From Limnohabitans lacus (GTDB lineage Bacteria; Pseudomonadota; Gammaproteobacteria; Burkholderiales; Burkholderiaceae_C), in assembly GCF_030053395.1 (NCBI RefSeq), contig NZ_JASGBH010000001.1, positions 372,001-436,000 on the forward strand: a stretch of DNA of 64,000 nt, in the 5' to 3' direction. Below are positions 49,046 through 56,892 of the stretch, one piece after another. Below the pieces are notes generated by a model. That model was not told where the DNA came from, did not search any database, and saw only the letters and a list, made by a program, of their open reading frames with translations. Made by a program: the position numbers and the translations under genes. Numbering within the stretch: the first letter of the stretch is position 1; each line of letters starts with the position of its first letter.

Positions 49046-49522
49046 TCATTTGGCTTTTTTCAGGTCTTTGACTGCCTTGAGGACTTCTTCCACATGACCG
49101 GGTACTTTGAGGCCGCGCCATTCTTGTTTCAAGGTGCCGTCTGGGCCGATCAAAAAGGTGCTGCGCTCAATCCCCTTGACCTTCTTGCCGTACATGATTT
49201 TGTTTTTGACCACGCCGAACATGTGACACATTTTTTCTTCTGTGTCGGCAATCAATTCAAAAGGCAACTCAAGTTTGGTCTTGAAATCGTCGTGTGACTT
49301 CATGTTGTCACGCGAGACGCCAAACACTGCTGCGCCGGCTTTCGCGAAGTCTTTGTACTTGTCGCGAAATTGCATGGCTTCGGTGGTGCACCCAGGGGTG
49401 TTGTCCTTGGGGTAGAAATACAACACAACGGTTTGGCCGTTGTGGGATACGTTCGAAACTTTCAGACCGCCGGTGGCGTTCGCTTCAAATTCGGGAAGGG
49501 GTTTGTTCAGAACGATCGCCAT
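49046..49522 (-). CDS. bcp: Bcp/PrxQ-type peroxiredoxin
   Basis: This is a thiol peroxidase of the AhpC/TSA fold that reduces hydrogen peroxide and lipid peroxides with thioredoxin. The 158-residue protein has the peroxidatic centre YFYPKDNTPGCTTEAMQF. Position +5 after the active cysteine is Met, where E. coli Bcp has its resolving cysteine. The only other cysteine is in EKMCHMFGV, so it is probably a one-cysteine or atypical enzyme. FLIGPDGTLKQEW is near the end. A terminator lies downstream, and the gene probably stands alone. Confidence 0.93.
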   Translation of the reverse strand: MAIVLNKPLPEFEANATGGLKVSNVSHNGQTVVLYFYPKDNTPGCTTEAMQFRDKYKDFAKAGAAVFGVSRDNMKSHDDFKTKLELPFELIADTEEKMCHMFGVVKNKIMYGKKVKGIERSTFLIGPDGTLKQEWRGLKVPGHVEEVLKAVKDLKKAK

Positions 49523-49681
49523 AAAACTTTGAACTCGCTAGACTGGTTGAGCTTTTGCCGCCATCGGTGGCGTCAGCTTCGCTAAAGGCTGCGTGCCTTG
49601 ACAACCTTCTATTTTACTCTGAAAGAATAGTGCGCTGATACCGGTTAACCATGACGGTCAACCCAGCGCGAAATGCATTCT

Positions 49682-50059
49682 TTAGGATTCGATCAGCAGG
49701 GCGGCAAACACTTTGCGTCCTTCGCTGGCCAAGATGTTGTAAGTGCGGCATGCGGCCAAGGTGTCCATGCTTTCCAGGCCGATGCCTTTGCTGATCAAGG
49801 GCCTCAACAATGAAGCGGGTGGAAATTGCAGCTTCTTGCCACAACCCAAAAGCACCAGTTCCACGCCATCTTGAGCCAGCTCTTCAAAGGCTTGGGCGCT
49901 GAGTTCGTTGAAGTGCTTGGGCGTCCAGGTCCATGAGGCCACACCATCGAGGCTGCTGACCACCACCGATTGCGTGTGCTTTTCGCCGTTGACTTCGATC
50001 CAGCCCGGCCCATGGGCATTGATGGTCGGTGCATTGGACTTGTCGGGTTGGAGTTTCAT
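49682..50059 (-). CDS. Mth938-like (DUF498) domain protein
   Basis: A 125-residue protein of the Mth938-like family, whose members have an NDUFAF3-type fold and no established bacterial function. Conserved-looking parts are GWIEVNGEKHTQSVVV, ELVLLGCGKKLQFPP and ESMDTLAACRTYNILASEGR. There is no signal peptide or membrane helix. I prefer the start at 50059 (MKLQPDK), where GGACAGTTC-type sequence gives only a weak binding site; the frame could extend eight codons. It is divergent from alaA with 108 bases between starts. Confidence 0.85.
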   Translation of the reverse strand: MKLQPDKSNAPTINAHGPGWIEVNGEKHTQSVVVSSLDGVASWTWTPKHFNELSAQAFEELAQDGVELVLLGCGKKLQFPPASLLRPLISKGIGLESMDTLAACRTYNILASEGRKVFAALLIES

Positions 50060-50167
50060 GGACAGTTCTAAAACGAGCGTCACGGCTCGGGTGTGGACGG
50101 CGGGAATGGGCCTGAAATTGTGGTCAAATTATAGGTTTTCCCTTACAGCCAAGCCTTTGGAGGCCCA

Positions 50168-51409
50168 TTGAAGCCCATTCAGAAATCCGCCAAGCTCGCC
50201 AACGTCTGCTATGACATCCGCGGCCCGATCATGGACCGTGCACGTCAGATGGAAGAGGACGGCCACAAGATCATCAAACTGAACATCGGAAACCTGGCGG
50301 TTTTTGGCTTTGATGCGCCGGAAGAAATCCAGCAGGACATGATCCGCAACCTGCCCAATTCGGCGGGTTACTCGGACAGCAAAGGCATCTTTGCGGCGCG
50401 CAAAGCGGTCATGCACGAGACCCAAAAGCAGGGCATCTTGGGCGTCACCCTGGATGACATTTACCTGGGCAACGGCGCCAGCGAATTGATCGTCATGGCC
50501 ACCAACGGCTTGCTTGACGATGGCGATGAGTTGCTCCTGCCTTCCCCCGATTACCCTTTGTGGACGGCTGCTGCCAGTTTGTCTGGCGGCACACCCGTGC
50601 ATTACCGCTGCGACGAAGCCAATGGCTGGATGCCCGATTTGGCCGACATCCGCGCGAAAGTCACGCCCCGCACCAAGGGCATCGTGGTCATCAACCCGAA
50701 CAACCCCACTGGGGCGCTTTATTCGGACGATTTGTTGATGGGCATTGTGGCCATTGCGCGTGAACATGGCTTGGTGATTTTTGCCGACGAGGTTTACGAC
50801 AAGGTCCTGTACGACGGTGTGAAGCACACCCCTTTGGGCAGTTTGTCGCAAGATGTGTTGACCTTGACTTTCAACTCCCTGTCCAAAAGTTACCGCTCCT
50901 GCGGTTACCGGGCAGGGTGGATGGTGATTTCGGGGGACAAGAAGCCCGCCAAGGACTACATCGAGGGCTTGAACATGCTTTCGAACATGCGCTTGTGTGC
51001 CAACGTGCCAGGCCAGTGGGCCATTCAGACGGCGCTGGGCGGTCACCAAAGCATCAACGAGTTGGTGGGCGAGGGCGGTCGCCTGCGCAAGCAGCGCGAC
51101 ATGGCTCACGAGCTCATCACGGCGATCCCGGGGGTCAGCTGTGTGAAGCCACGGGCTGCCCTGTACATGTTCCCCAAACTCGACCCCAAGATTTACCCCA
51201 TCCAGGATGATCAGGATTTCTTCTTGCATTTGCTGGAAGAAACCAAGGTCATGCTGGTCCAAGGCACGGGCTTCAACTGGCCCGACCCGGACCATTTCCG
51301 AATCGTGTTCTTGCCGCATGTGGATGATTTGCGCGAAGCGATTGGCCGCGTGGCCCGCTTCCTGGAAGGTGCACGCAAGCGTTTTGGCACCGACCATTTG
51401 GTGGCCTGA
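50168..51409 (+). CDS. alaA: AlaA-type alanine/glutamate-pyruvate aminotransferase
   Basis: A fold-type I PLP aminotransferase of 413 residues, of the AlaA kind that makes alanine from pyruvate and glutamate. It shows NIGNLAVFGFDAPEEIQQDM, GYSDSKGIFAARKAV, LPSPDYPLWTA, INPNNPTGALY, IFADEVYDKVLYD and NSLSKSYRSCGYRAGW with the Schiff-base lysine. The start is TTG at 50168, preceded by TTTGGAGGCCCA, an excellent binding site 6 bases away, and no ATG alternative exists. hom follows 54 bases later with a hairpin between. Confidence 0.92.
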   Translation: MKPIQKSAKLANVCYDIRGPIMDRARQMEEDGHKIIKLNIGNLAVFGFDAPEEIQQDMIRNLPNSAGYSDSKGIFAARKAVMHETQKQGILGVTLDDIYLGNGASELIVMATNGLLDDGDELLLPSPDYPLWTAAASLSGGTPVHYRCDEANGWMPDLADIRAKVTPRTKGIVVINPNNPTGALYSDDLLMGIVAIAREHGLVIFADEVYDKVLYDGVKHTPLGSLSQDVLTLTFNSLSKSYRSCGYRAGWMVISGDKKPAKDYIEGLNMLSNMRLCANVPGQWAIQTALGGHQSINELVGEGGRLRKQRDMAHELITAIPGVSCVKPRAALYMFPKLDPKIYPIQDDQDFFLHLLEETKVMLVQGTGFNWPDPDHFRIVFLPHVDDLREAIGRVARFLEGARKRFGTDHLVA

Positions 51410-51424
51410 AATTTTTTGAATCAA

Positions 51425-51443
51425 GACCCGGAAAGTCCGGGTC
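51425..51443 (+). other. Stem-loop between alaA and hom
   Basis: GACCCGG and CCGGGTC form a perfect 7-base stem with loop AAAGT, 21 bases before the hom start. No T-run follows, so it is not an obvious terminator. It may affect message stability or translation of hom. Confidence 0.45.
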
Positions 51444-51463
51444 CAACTGTAGAAGAGAAGTCG

Positions 51464-52786
51464 ATGAATCCGATCAAAGTGGGCCTGTTGGGCATTGGTA
51501 CCGTAGGCAGTGGCACCTTCAATGTGCTCAAGCGCAACCAGGAAGAAATCCAGCGCCGTGCAGGCCGTGGCATTGAAATCGCCATGGTGGCCGATCTGAA
51601 TGTGGCACGTGCCCAAGAGGTGGTGGGCGCTGGCGTGAAGGTGGTGTCCGATGCCCGCGAGGTGATTGCCAATCCAGAAATCGACATCGTGATCGAGTTG
51701 ATCGGTGGTTACGGCATCGCCAAGGCCTTGGTGCTCGAAGCCATTGCCGCAGGCAAGCACGTCGTCACGGCCAACAAGGCTTTGCTGGCTGTGCATGGTA
51801 CCGAAATTTTCGCGGCGGCCCAAGCCAAAGGCGTGATGGTGGCTTTTGAAGCCGCTGTGGCGGGTGGCATCCCGATCATCAAGGCGCTGCGTGAAGGCCT
51901 GACGGCCAACAGCATTCAGTGGGTGGCCGGCATCATCAACGGCACCACCAACTTCATCTTGTCCGAAATGCGCGACAAAGGCCTGGACTTTGGTGTGGTG
52001 CTCAAGGAAGCGCAACGCCTGGGTTATGCCGAAGCCGATCCAACTTTTGACATTGAAGGCGTGGACGCAGCCCACAAAGTGACCTTGATGAGCGCGATTG
52101 CTTTTGGCATTCCCGTTCAGTTTGACAAGGCCTATGTCGAAGGCATCACGAAGTTGGGCGCTGCCGACATCAAGTACGCCGAGCAATTGGGCTACCGCAT
52201 CAAGCTCTTGGGTATCACCAAGCGCACCGCGCATGGCGTAGAGCTGCGTGTGCACCCCAGCTTGGTGCCGACACAGCGTTTGATCGCCAACGTCGAAGGC
52301 GCCATGAACGCGGTGATGGTGCAAGGCGATGCTGTGGGCACCACCTTGTACTACGGCAAGGGTGCAGGCTCTGAACCCACGGCCAGCGCCGTCATTGCCG
52401 ACTTGGTGGACATCACCCGCTTGCACACGGCTGACCCTCTGAACCGTGTGCCTCATCTGGCTTTCCAGCCCGGCGCCATGAGCGACCTGAGGGTCTTGCC
52501 CATGTCCGAGGTGGTGACCAGCTATTACCTGCGTTTGCGCGTGGCCGATCAGGCCGGTGTGCTGGCCAAGTTGACCGGTTTGCTGGCCGATGCGGGCATC
52601 AGCATTGACGCCGTTTTGCAGCGCGAGGCCGATCAGGTCAGCCAAGCCGATGAAAACCAGACCGATGTGATCATCTTGACCCACGACACGCGCGAAGGCA
52701 CTTTGAACGATGTGTTGGCTCAGATGCAATCTTTGCCCACCGTGATGGCACCGATCGTCCGCATTCGCAAAGAAGAGTTGAACTGA
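51464..52786 (+). CDS. hom: Homoserine dehydrogenase
   Basis: Homoserine dehydrogenase reduces aspartate semialdehyde to homoserine at the branch to threonine and methionine. The 440-residue protein has the NAD(P)-binding VGLLGIGTVGSGTFNVL, the catalytic region HVVTANKALLA and GGIPIIKALREGLTANSI with GIINGTTNFILSEM. A C-terminal ACT domain (about 350-430, YYLRLRVADQAGVLAKLTGL) gives threonine feedback inhibition. The ATG at 51464 follows AGAAGAGAAG. Its stop overlaps the thrC start as TGATG. Confidence 0.97.
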   Translation: MNPIKVGLLGIGTVGSGTFNVLKRNQEEIQRRAGRGIEIAMVADLNVARAQEVVGAGVKVVSDAREVIANPEIDIVIELIGGYGIAKALVLEAIAAGKHVVTANKALLAVHGTEIFAAAQAKGVMVAFEAAVAGGIPIIKALREGLTANSIQWVAGIINGTTNFILSEMRDKGLDFGVVLKEAQRLGYAEADPTFDIEGVDAAHKVTLMSAIAFGIPVQFDKAYVEGITKLGAADIKYAEQLGYRIKLLGITKRTAHGVELRVHPSLVPTQRLIANVEGAMNAVMVQGDAVGTTLYYGKGAGSEPTASAVIADLVDITRLHTADPLNRVPHLAFQPGAMSDLRVLPMSEVVTSYYLRLRVADQAGVLAKLTGLLADAGISIDAVLQREADQVSQADENQTDVIILTHDTREGTLNDVLAQMQSLPTVMAPIVRIRKEELN

Positions 52787-54231
52787 TGCGTTACCTGTCT
52801 ACCCGTGGTCATGCGGACCGCAAACGCTTTTGCGAAATCTTGCTCGAAGGCCTGGCACCCGATGGCGGTTTGTACCTGCCCGAGTCCTACCCCAAGGTGG
52901 ATGCCGCTGCATTGACCCGCTTGCGTCAAGTTTGGCAAAACCAGGGCTATACCGCGCTGGCGTTTGAAATTTTGTCGCTCTACATCGACGACATTCCCGC
53001 GCAGGACCTCAAAGCCTTGTGCGACAAGACCTACACAGAAAAAGTGTTTGGCACTGCGCAGATCGTTCCGCTCAAGCCTTTGCAAAGCGCAGGCAGCGCC
53101 AAGCCAGAGCTTTACCTTGAAGCCTTGTCCAATGGCCCGACATTGGCCTTCAAAGACATGGCCATGCAGTTGCTGGGCAACTTGTTCGAATACGAGTTGG
53201 CCCGCCGTGGCGAAGAGCTCAACATCTTTGGCGCAACTTCGGGTGATACCGGTAGTGCTGCCGAATACGCCATGCGCGGCAAGAAGGGCGTGCGTGTCTT
53301 CATGACCAGCCCCCATGGCCGCATGAGTCCATTTCAGCAGGCCCAAATGTTCAGTCTGCTGGATGAAAACATCCACAACATCGCCATCGAAGGCGTGTTT
53401 GACGACTGTCAGGACCTGGTCAAGGCGGTGTCCAACGATCTGGATTTCAAGCGCCAGTACAAAATCGGCACGGTCAACTCGATCAACTGGGCCCGCTTGT
53501 TGGCCCAGGTCGTCTACTACTTTGCCGGTTACTTTCAGGCCACCCAAGGCAACGACCAGACCGTGAGCTTCACAGTACCCAGTGGCAATTTCGGCAACGT
53601 GTGTGCCGGCCATGTGGCCCGCATGATGGGTTTGCCCATCCACCGACTGGTGGTCGCCACCAACGAAAACGACGTCCTCGATGAGTTCTTTCGCACTGGC
53701 GTTTACCGAGTGCGCGGCACGTCAGACACGCACGAAACATCGAGCCCCTCGATGGACATTTCCAAGGCCAGCAATTTTGAGCGCTTTGTGTGCGATCTGC
53801 TCGAACGCGACACCGCGCAGGTCAATGCTATTTTCGGCGAGGGCTTGAGCCGTCAAGGTTTCTTCGATTTGTCCGCTGACCCACGCTTTGCCAAGGCGGC
53901 AGATTTTTATGGCTTCCAAAGCGGCAAGAGCACGCACGCCGATCGCCTGAAAACCATCCAGCAAGTGTTCGCCAAGTACGGTGTGATGATCGACACCCAC
54001 ACCGCTGACGGTGTGAAAGTGGCGCAAGAGCATCTGGACCCCAGGGTGCCGATGATCGTGCTCGAAACCGCTTTGCCGATCAAGTTTGCAGCCACCTTGG
54101 TGGAAGCGCTGGGTCGTCAACCCGATCGCCCACCGCAGTTCGAAGGCATTGAAAGCTTGCCCAAACGCGTGACGGTCATGAAAGCGGATCTGGCCGATAT
54201 CAAGGCCTACATCTCCAAACACTGCGATTGA
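52786..54231 (+). CDS. thrC: Threonine synthase
   Basis: ThrC converts O-phosphohomoserine to threonine with PLP. The 481-residue protein starts MRYLSTRGHADRKRFCEILL, typical of the proteobacterial/fungal type. It has NGPTLAFKDMAMQLL with the PLP lysine Lys123, FGATSGDTGSAAEYAM and VPSGNFGNVCAGHVA. It is translationally coupled to hom (TGATG). With alaA and hom upstream it forms an amino-acid operon; moeA begins 8 bases after its stop. Confidence 0.97.
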   Translation: MRYLSTRGHADRKRFCEILLEGLAPDGGLYLPESYPKVDAAALTRLRQVWQNQGYTALAFEILSLYIDDIPAQDLKALCDKTYTEKVFGTAQIVPLKPLQSAGSAKPELYLEALSNGPTLAFKDMAMQLLGNLFEYELARRGEELNIFGATSGDTGSAAEYAMRGKKGVRVFMTSPHGRMSPFQQAQMFSLLDENIHNIAIEGVFDDCQDLVKAVSNDLDFKRQYKIGTVNSINWARLLAQVVYYFAGYFQATQGNDQTVSFTVPSGNFGNVCAGHVARMMGLPIHRLVVATNENDVLDEFFRTGVYRVRGTSDTHETSSPSMDISKASNFERFVCDLLERDTAQVNAIFGEGLSRQGFFDLSADPRFAKAADFYGFQSGKSTHADRLKTIQQVFAKYGVMIDTHTADGVKVAQEHLDPRVPMIVLETALPIKFAATLVEALGRQPDRPPQFEGIESLPKRVTVMKADLADIKAYISKHCD

Positions 54232-54239
54232 GGCCAGAC

Positions 54240-55493
54240 ATGTTCAGCGGCAAAAGATCCCCCTTGATGCCTCTGGACGAGGCGCTGTCTTCACTGCTGT
54301 CGCACATCAGCCCATTGACCAGCTCCGAGCTGGTGGCGACCTTCGATGCCGATGGCCGGATCCTGGCCGAGGACGTGGTGTCTTTGCTGCAAGTGCCTGC
54401 CTTTGACAACTCGTCCATGGACGGCTATGCCGTCAGGCGTGCCGACCTGCTGACTGGTGAGGCTTTGCAGGTCACGCAGCGGATTGCGGCAGGTCATGTG
54501 GGGCAGCCCTTGCAAGCAGGACAGGTGGCCCGCATTTTCACGGGGGCTCCCGTCCCGCCTGGGGCTGATGCGATCGTTATGCAAGAACAAGCCGAGGTTG
54601 TGGAGCCCGGCGATGTGCCCAAGGTTCGCTTCACCCACCAAGCGGCTGAAGGCGAGTGGATTCGCCGCAGCGGAGAAGACATCCGGAAAGGGCAAACCGC
54701 GCTTCGACGCGGCCAAAAACTGGGCCCGGCCGAGTTGGGCTTGGCAGCCAGTTTGGGCTTGGCGCAACTTCGGGTGGTCGCGCGCCCTCGGGTGGCTTTG
54801 TTTTCCACGGGGGATGAGTTGGTCATGCCCGGGGATGTGTCGCCGCAAGACATGCCTGCAGGTGCGATTTACAACTCCAACCGCTTTTTCTTGCGTGCAT
54901 TGCTGCATCGCCTGGGCTGCGAAGTCAGCGATCTGGGCATCGTGCCAGACAAGCGCGAGGCCACCTTGGCGGCCTTGAAAACAGCAGCAGATCACCACGA
55001 TTTGATCTTGACCAGCGGCGGCGTATCGGTCGGTGAAGAAGACCATGTGAAACCTGCCGTGCAAGCTTTGGGCGCCTTGTCTTTGTGGCAAATCGCCATG
55101 AAGCCCGGCAAACCCTTCGCCTATGGTCATGTGCAACGTGAATCGGTCGGTGGTGCGGCCCATTTTGTGGGCTTGCCCGGCAATCCGGTGTCCAGCTTCA
55201 TGACCTTCTTGCTCTTGGTTCGGCCTTTGATTTTGCAGTTGCAAGGCGCCGATCCTTCCATGCCCGCACCTGTGCACTTGCCCGCTCATTTTGCGGTACC
55301 CAAAGCCGATAAGCGCCGTGAATTTTTGCGTGTTCGCCGCAATGCACAAGGTGGGCTGGATCTCTTTTCCAACCAAAGCTCTGGCGTTTTGACATCGGTG
55401 GTTTGGGGTGATGGGGTGATCGATAACCCCGCAGGTCAAACGATTGCCCAAGGCGATGTCGTTCCATTTTGGCCTTTTGCAGGATGGCTGTGA
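54240..55493 (+). CDS. moeA: Molybdopterin molybdenumtransferase MoeA
   Basis: MoeA inserts molybdate into adenylylated molybdopterin. The 417-residue protein has domain I/II features AFDNSSMDGYAVR and GQVARIFTGAPVPPGADAIV, the central MoCF-binding domain (RVALFSTGDELV, GAIYNSNRFFL, LILTSGGVSVGEEDHV, MKPGKPFAYG, GLPGNPVSSFMTF), and a C-terminal barrel. The ATG at 54240 has GAGG 7 bases upstream. Its TGA overlaps the moaD ATG. Confidence 0.96.
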   Translation: MFSGKRSPLMPLDEALSSLLSHISPLTSSELVATFDADGRILAEDVVSLLQVPAFDNSSMDGYAVRRADLLTGEALQVTQRIAAGHVGQPLQAGQVARIFTGAPVPPGADAIVMQEQAEVVEPGDVPKVRFTHQAAEGEWIRRSGEDIRKGQTALRRGQKLGPAELGLAASLGLAQLRVVARPRVALFSTGDELVMPGDVSPQDMPAGAIYNSNRFFLRALLHRLGCEVSDLGIVPDKREATLAALKTAADHHDLILTSGGVSVGEEDHVKPAVQALGALSLWQIAMKPGKPFAYGHVQRESVGGAAHFVGLPGNPVSSFMTFLLLVRPLILQLQGADPSMPAPVHLPAHFAVPKADKRREFLRVRRNAQGGLDLFSNQSSGVLTSVVWGDGVIDNPAGQTIAQGDVVPFWPFAGWL

Positions 55494-55744
55494 TGAAAGT
55501 TGAAATCCGTTACTTCGCCTCCTTGCGCGAGACCTTGGGCCTGTCCAATGAAACGGTGGAAACCCAGGCCGCTGATGTGGCCAGTTTGCGCCGCGAATTG
55601 ATCGCCAAAGGTGGCGCGCATGCGCAAGTCTTGGCGCCGGGTCGGGCGGTGCGGGTGGCCGTCAATCAGGTCATGGCCAACGACGCGACCGCCCTCATGG
55701 ACGGATGTGAGGTGGGCTTTTTCCCGCCGGTGACCGGAGGCTGA
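55493..55744 (+). CDS. moaD: Molybdopterin synthase sulfur carrier subunit
   Basis: MoaD is the ubiquitin-like sulfur donor of molybdopterin synthase. The 83-residue protein starts MKVEIRYFASLRETLG and ends VGFFPPVTGG, with the required terminal Gly-Gly that becomes a thiocarboxylate. The ATG overlaps the moeA stop (TGATG) and moaE starts 4 bases after the stop. Confidence 0.96.
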   Translation: MKVEIRYFASLRETLGLSNETVETQAADVASLRRELIAKGGAHAQVLAPGRAVRVAVNQVMANDATALMDGCEVGFFPPVTGG

Positions 55745-55748
55745 TCGC

Positions 55749-56237
55749 ATGACACAACGCGTCGCCATTCAGGCCGCAGACTTCGATGTGGCTGCCGAAA
55801 TTCAAACCTTGCGGGCTGAGGATTTGCGTGTGGGGGCCGTGTGCAGTTTTGTCGGCACCGTGCGCGATACACGCGCACTGACAGGGCAAGCTCAGGACGA
55901 AGTGCAAGCCATGGAGCTGGAGCACTATCCGGGCATGACTGAAAAATCGATCGAAGCCATGATCGATGAAGCCCATCAACGGTTTGATTTTTATGGGGCC
56001 CGCGTGGTACACCGCGTTGGGCGTCTCTTGCCCGCCGATCAAATTGTGCTGGTGGTGGTGACTTCGGCCCATCGGGGCGAGAGCTTCAAAGCCTGCGAGT
56101 TCTTGATGGACTACCTCAAGACGCAAGCGCCATTCTGGAAGAAAGAGCAAACACCCCAAGGCGCCCAATGGGTGGATGCGCGGGTGTCGGATGATGCGGC
56201 GCTGGCGCGCTGGGGCATCACGGCCACCAACAGCTGA
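55749..56237 (+). CDS. moaE: Molybdopterin synthase catalytic subunit
   Basis: MoaE transfers sulfur from MoaD to precursor Z (cPMP) to build the dithiolene. The 162-residue protein has GAVCSFVGTVRD, AMELEHYPGMTEKSI, VVHRVGRLLPADQIVLVVV, SAHRGESFKACEFLMDYLK and the active-site PFWKKEQ, all conserved. It is the last gene of the hom-thrC-moeADE run. The next gene is convergent, 10 bases away. Confidence 0.96.
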   Translation: MTQRVAIQAADFDVAAEIQTLRAEDLRVGAVCSFVGTVRDTRALTGQAQDEVQAMELEHYPGMTEKSIEAMIDEAHQRFDFYGARVVHRVGRLLPADQIVLVVVTSAHRGESFKACEFLMDYLKTQAPFWKKEQTPQGAQWVDARVSDDAALARWGITATNS

Positions 56238-56247
56238 AGACCGGCGC

Positions 56248-56805
56248 TCAGTGGGTGTAGCGCGGGGCAGGGTCTTTCGGCACTTCAGCTGGCTCCACAA
56301 TGGCCGCTGTTTTGGCCGCTGTGGTGAAGCCCCATTCGGCCTTGGCCAGGGCCTGCTGGATCAAGTGCACCAAACCATGCACCAAGCTGGCCTGCAGGTT
56401 CAGCTGGCATGACTTGATGGGGGCATCAACGGTTTTTTCTTGGAACGTGACCAACAAACCGCCGCCTGTTTGCAAACTCAATTGGGCGTCGGTGATCAGC
56501 ATGGGCTCTTCGCCCAAGGGTCGCTGCTCAGATGACGCTTCGAACGGTGATGAAAAGTCGGCTTTTTGCAAAAATGCCTCGCGCTTGATCTCGGTCAGCA
56601 TTTTTTGTGACGTAGGGTCTGGCACAGCCACGCCAGGCTGGCTCGCCTCCAGACGCACCACCGACTGGTCAATCGCAGGCATGAGGCGCAAACACATGCG
56701 GCGTGTGAGCCAGAAACGGAATTCCTGCTTGTCAAGTGTGTTCAGGCGCAACAAGATGCGGTCTTGGCGCTCTTCATAACTGACCGAAAGCTGATGAATG
56801 TTCAT
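56248..56805 (-). CDS. Conserved-looking hypothetical protein
   Basis: A 185-residue protein that I do not recognise. It starts MNIHQLSVSYEERQDRILLRL with a beta-rich, charged N-terminus. A segment KQEFRFWLTRRMCLRLMPAI follows, then a middle region rich in Glu and Gln, and a later stretch LHLIQQALAKAEW-like in character (HGLVHLIQQALAKAEWG). No signal peptide or membrane helix is visible. Codon use matches the neighbours, and the start is 87 bases from clpB in the opposite direction. In character it resembles lineage-restricted Burkholderiales proteins, but no function can be given. Confidence 0.8.
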   Translation of the reverse strand: MNIHQLSVSYEERQDRILLRLNTLDKQEFRFWLTRRMCLRLMPAIDQSVVRLEASQPGVAVPDPTSQKMLTEIKREAFLQKADFSSPFEASSEQRPLGEEPMLITDAQLSLQTGGGLLVTFQEKTVDAPIKSCQLNLQASLVHGLVHLIQQALAKAEWGFTTAAKTAAIVEPAEVPKDPAPRYTH

Positions 56806-56843
56806 GATTTGATTTTAGGCAAATTCCCGAAGGCTGCCTGCGC

Positions 56844-56870
56844 TTGAAAATGCAAGTTGCGGCCCAAGTT
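56844..56870 (+). promoter_or_regulatory. Sigma-32-type heat-shock promoter of clpB
   Basis: CTTGAAA (56844-56850), preceded by GCG, is followed after 12 bases by GCCCAAGT (56863-56870), close to the RpoH consensus CTTGAAA / CCCCATNT. The predicted start is about 15 bases before the clpB ATG, leaving room for the TTGGAGAACC binding site. Confidence 0.65.
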
Positions 56871-56892
56871 AGGAAGCATTGGAGAACCATTC

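Noticed and set aside
50129-52729. Minus-strand open frame of 866 codons opposite alaA and hom
   Set aside because: It is an antisense shadow: both plus-strand genes show clear family motifs, while the antisense translation is His/Gln/Gly-rich without domains. Its length comes from GC-rich third positions.
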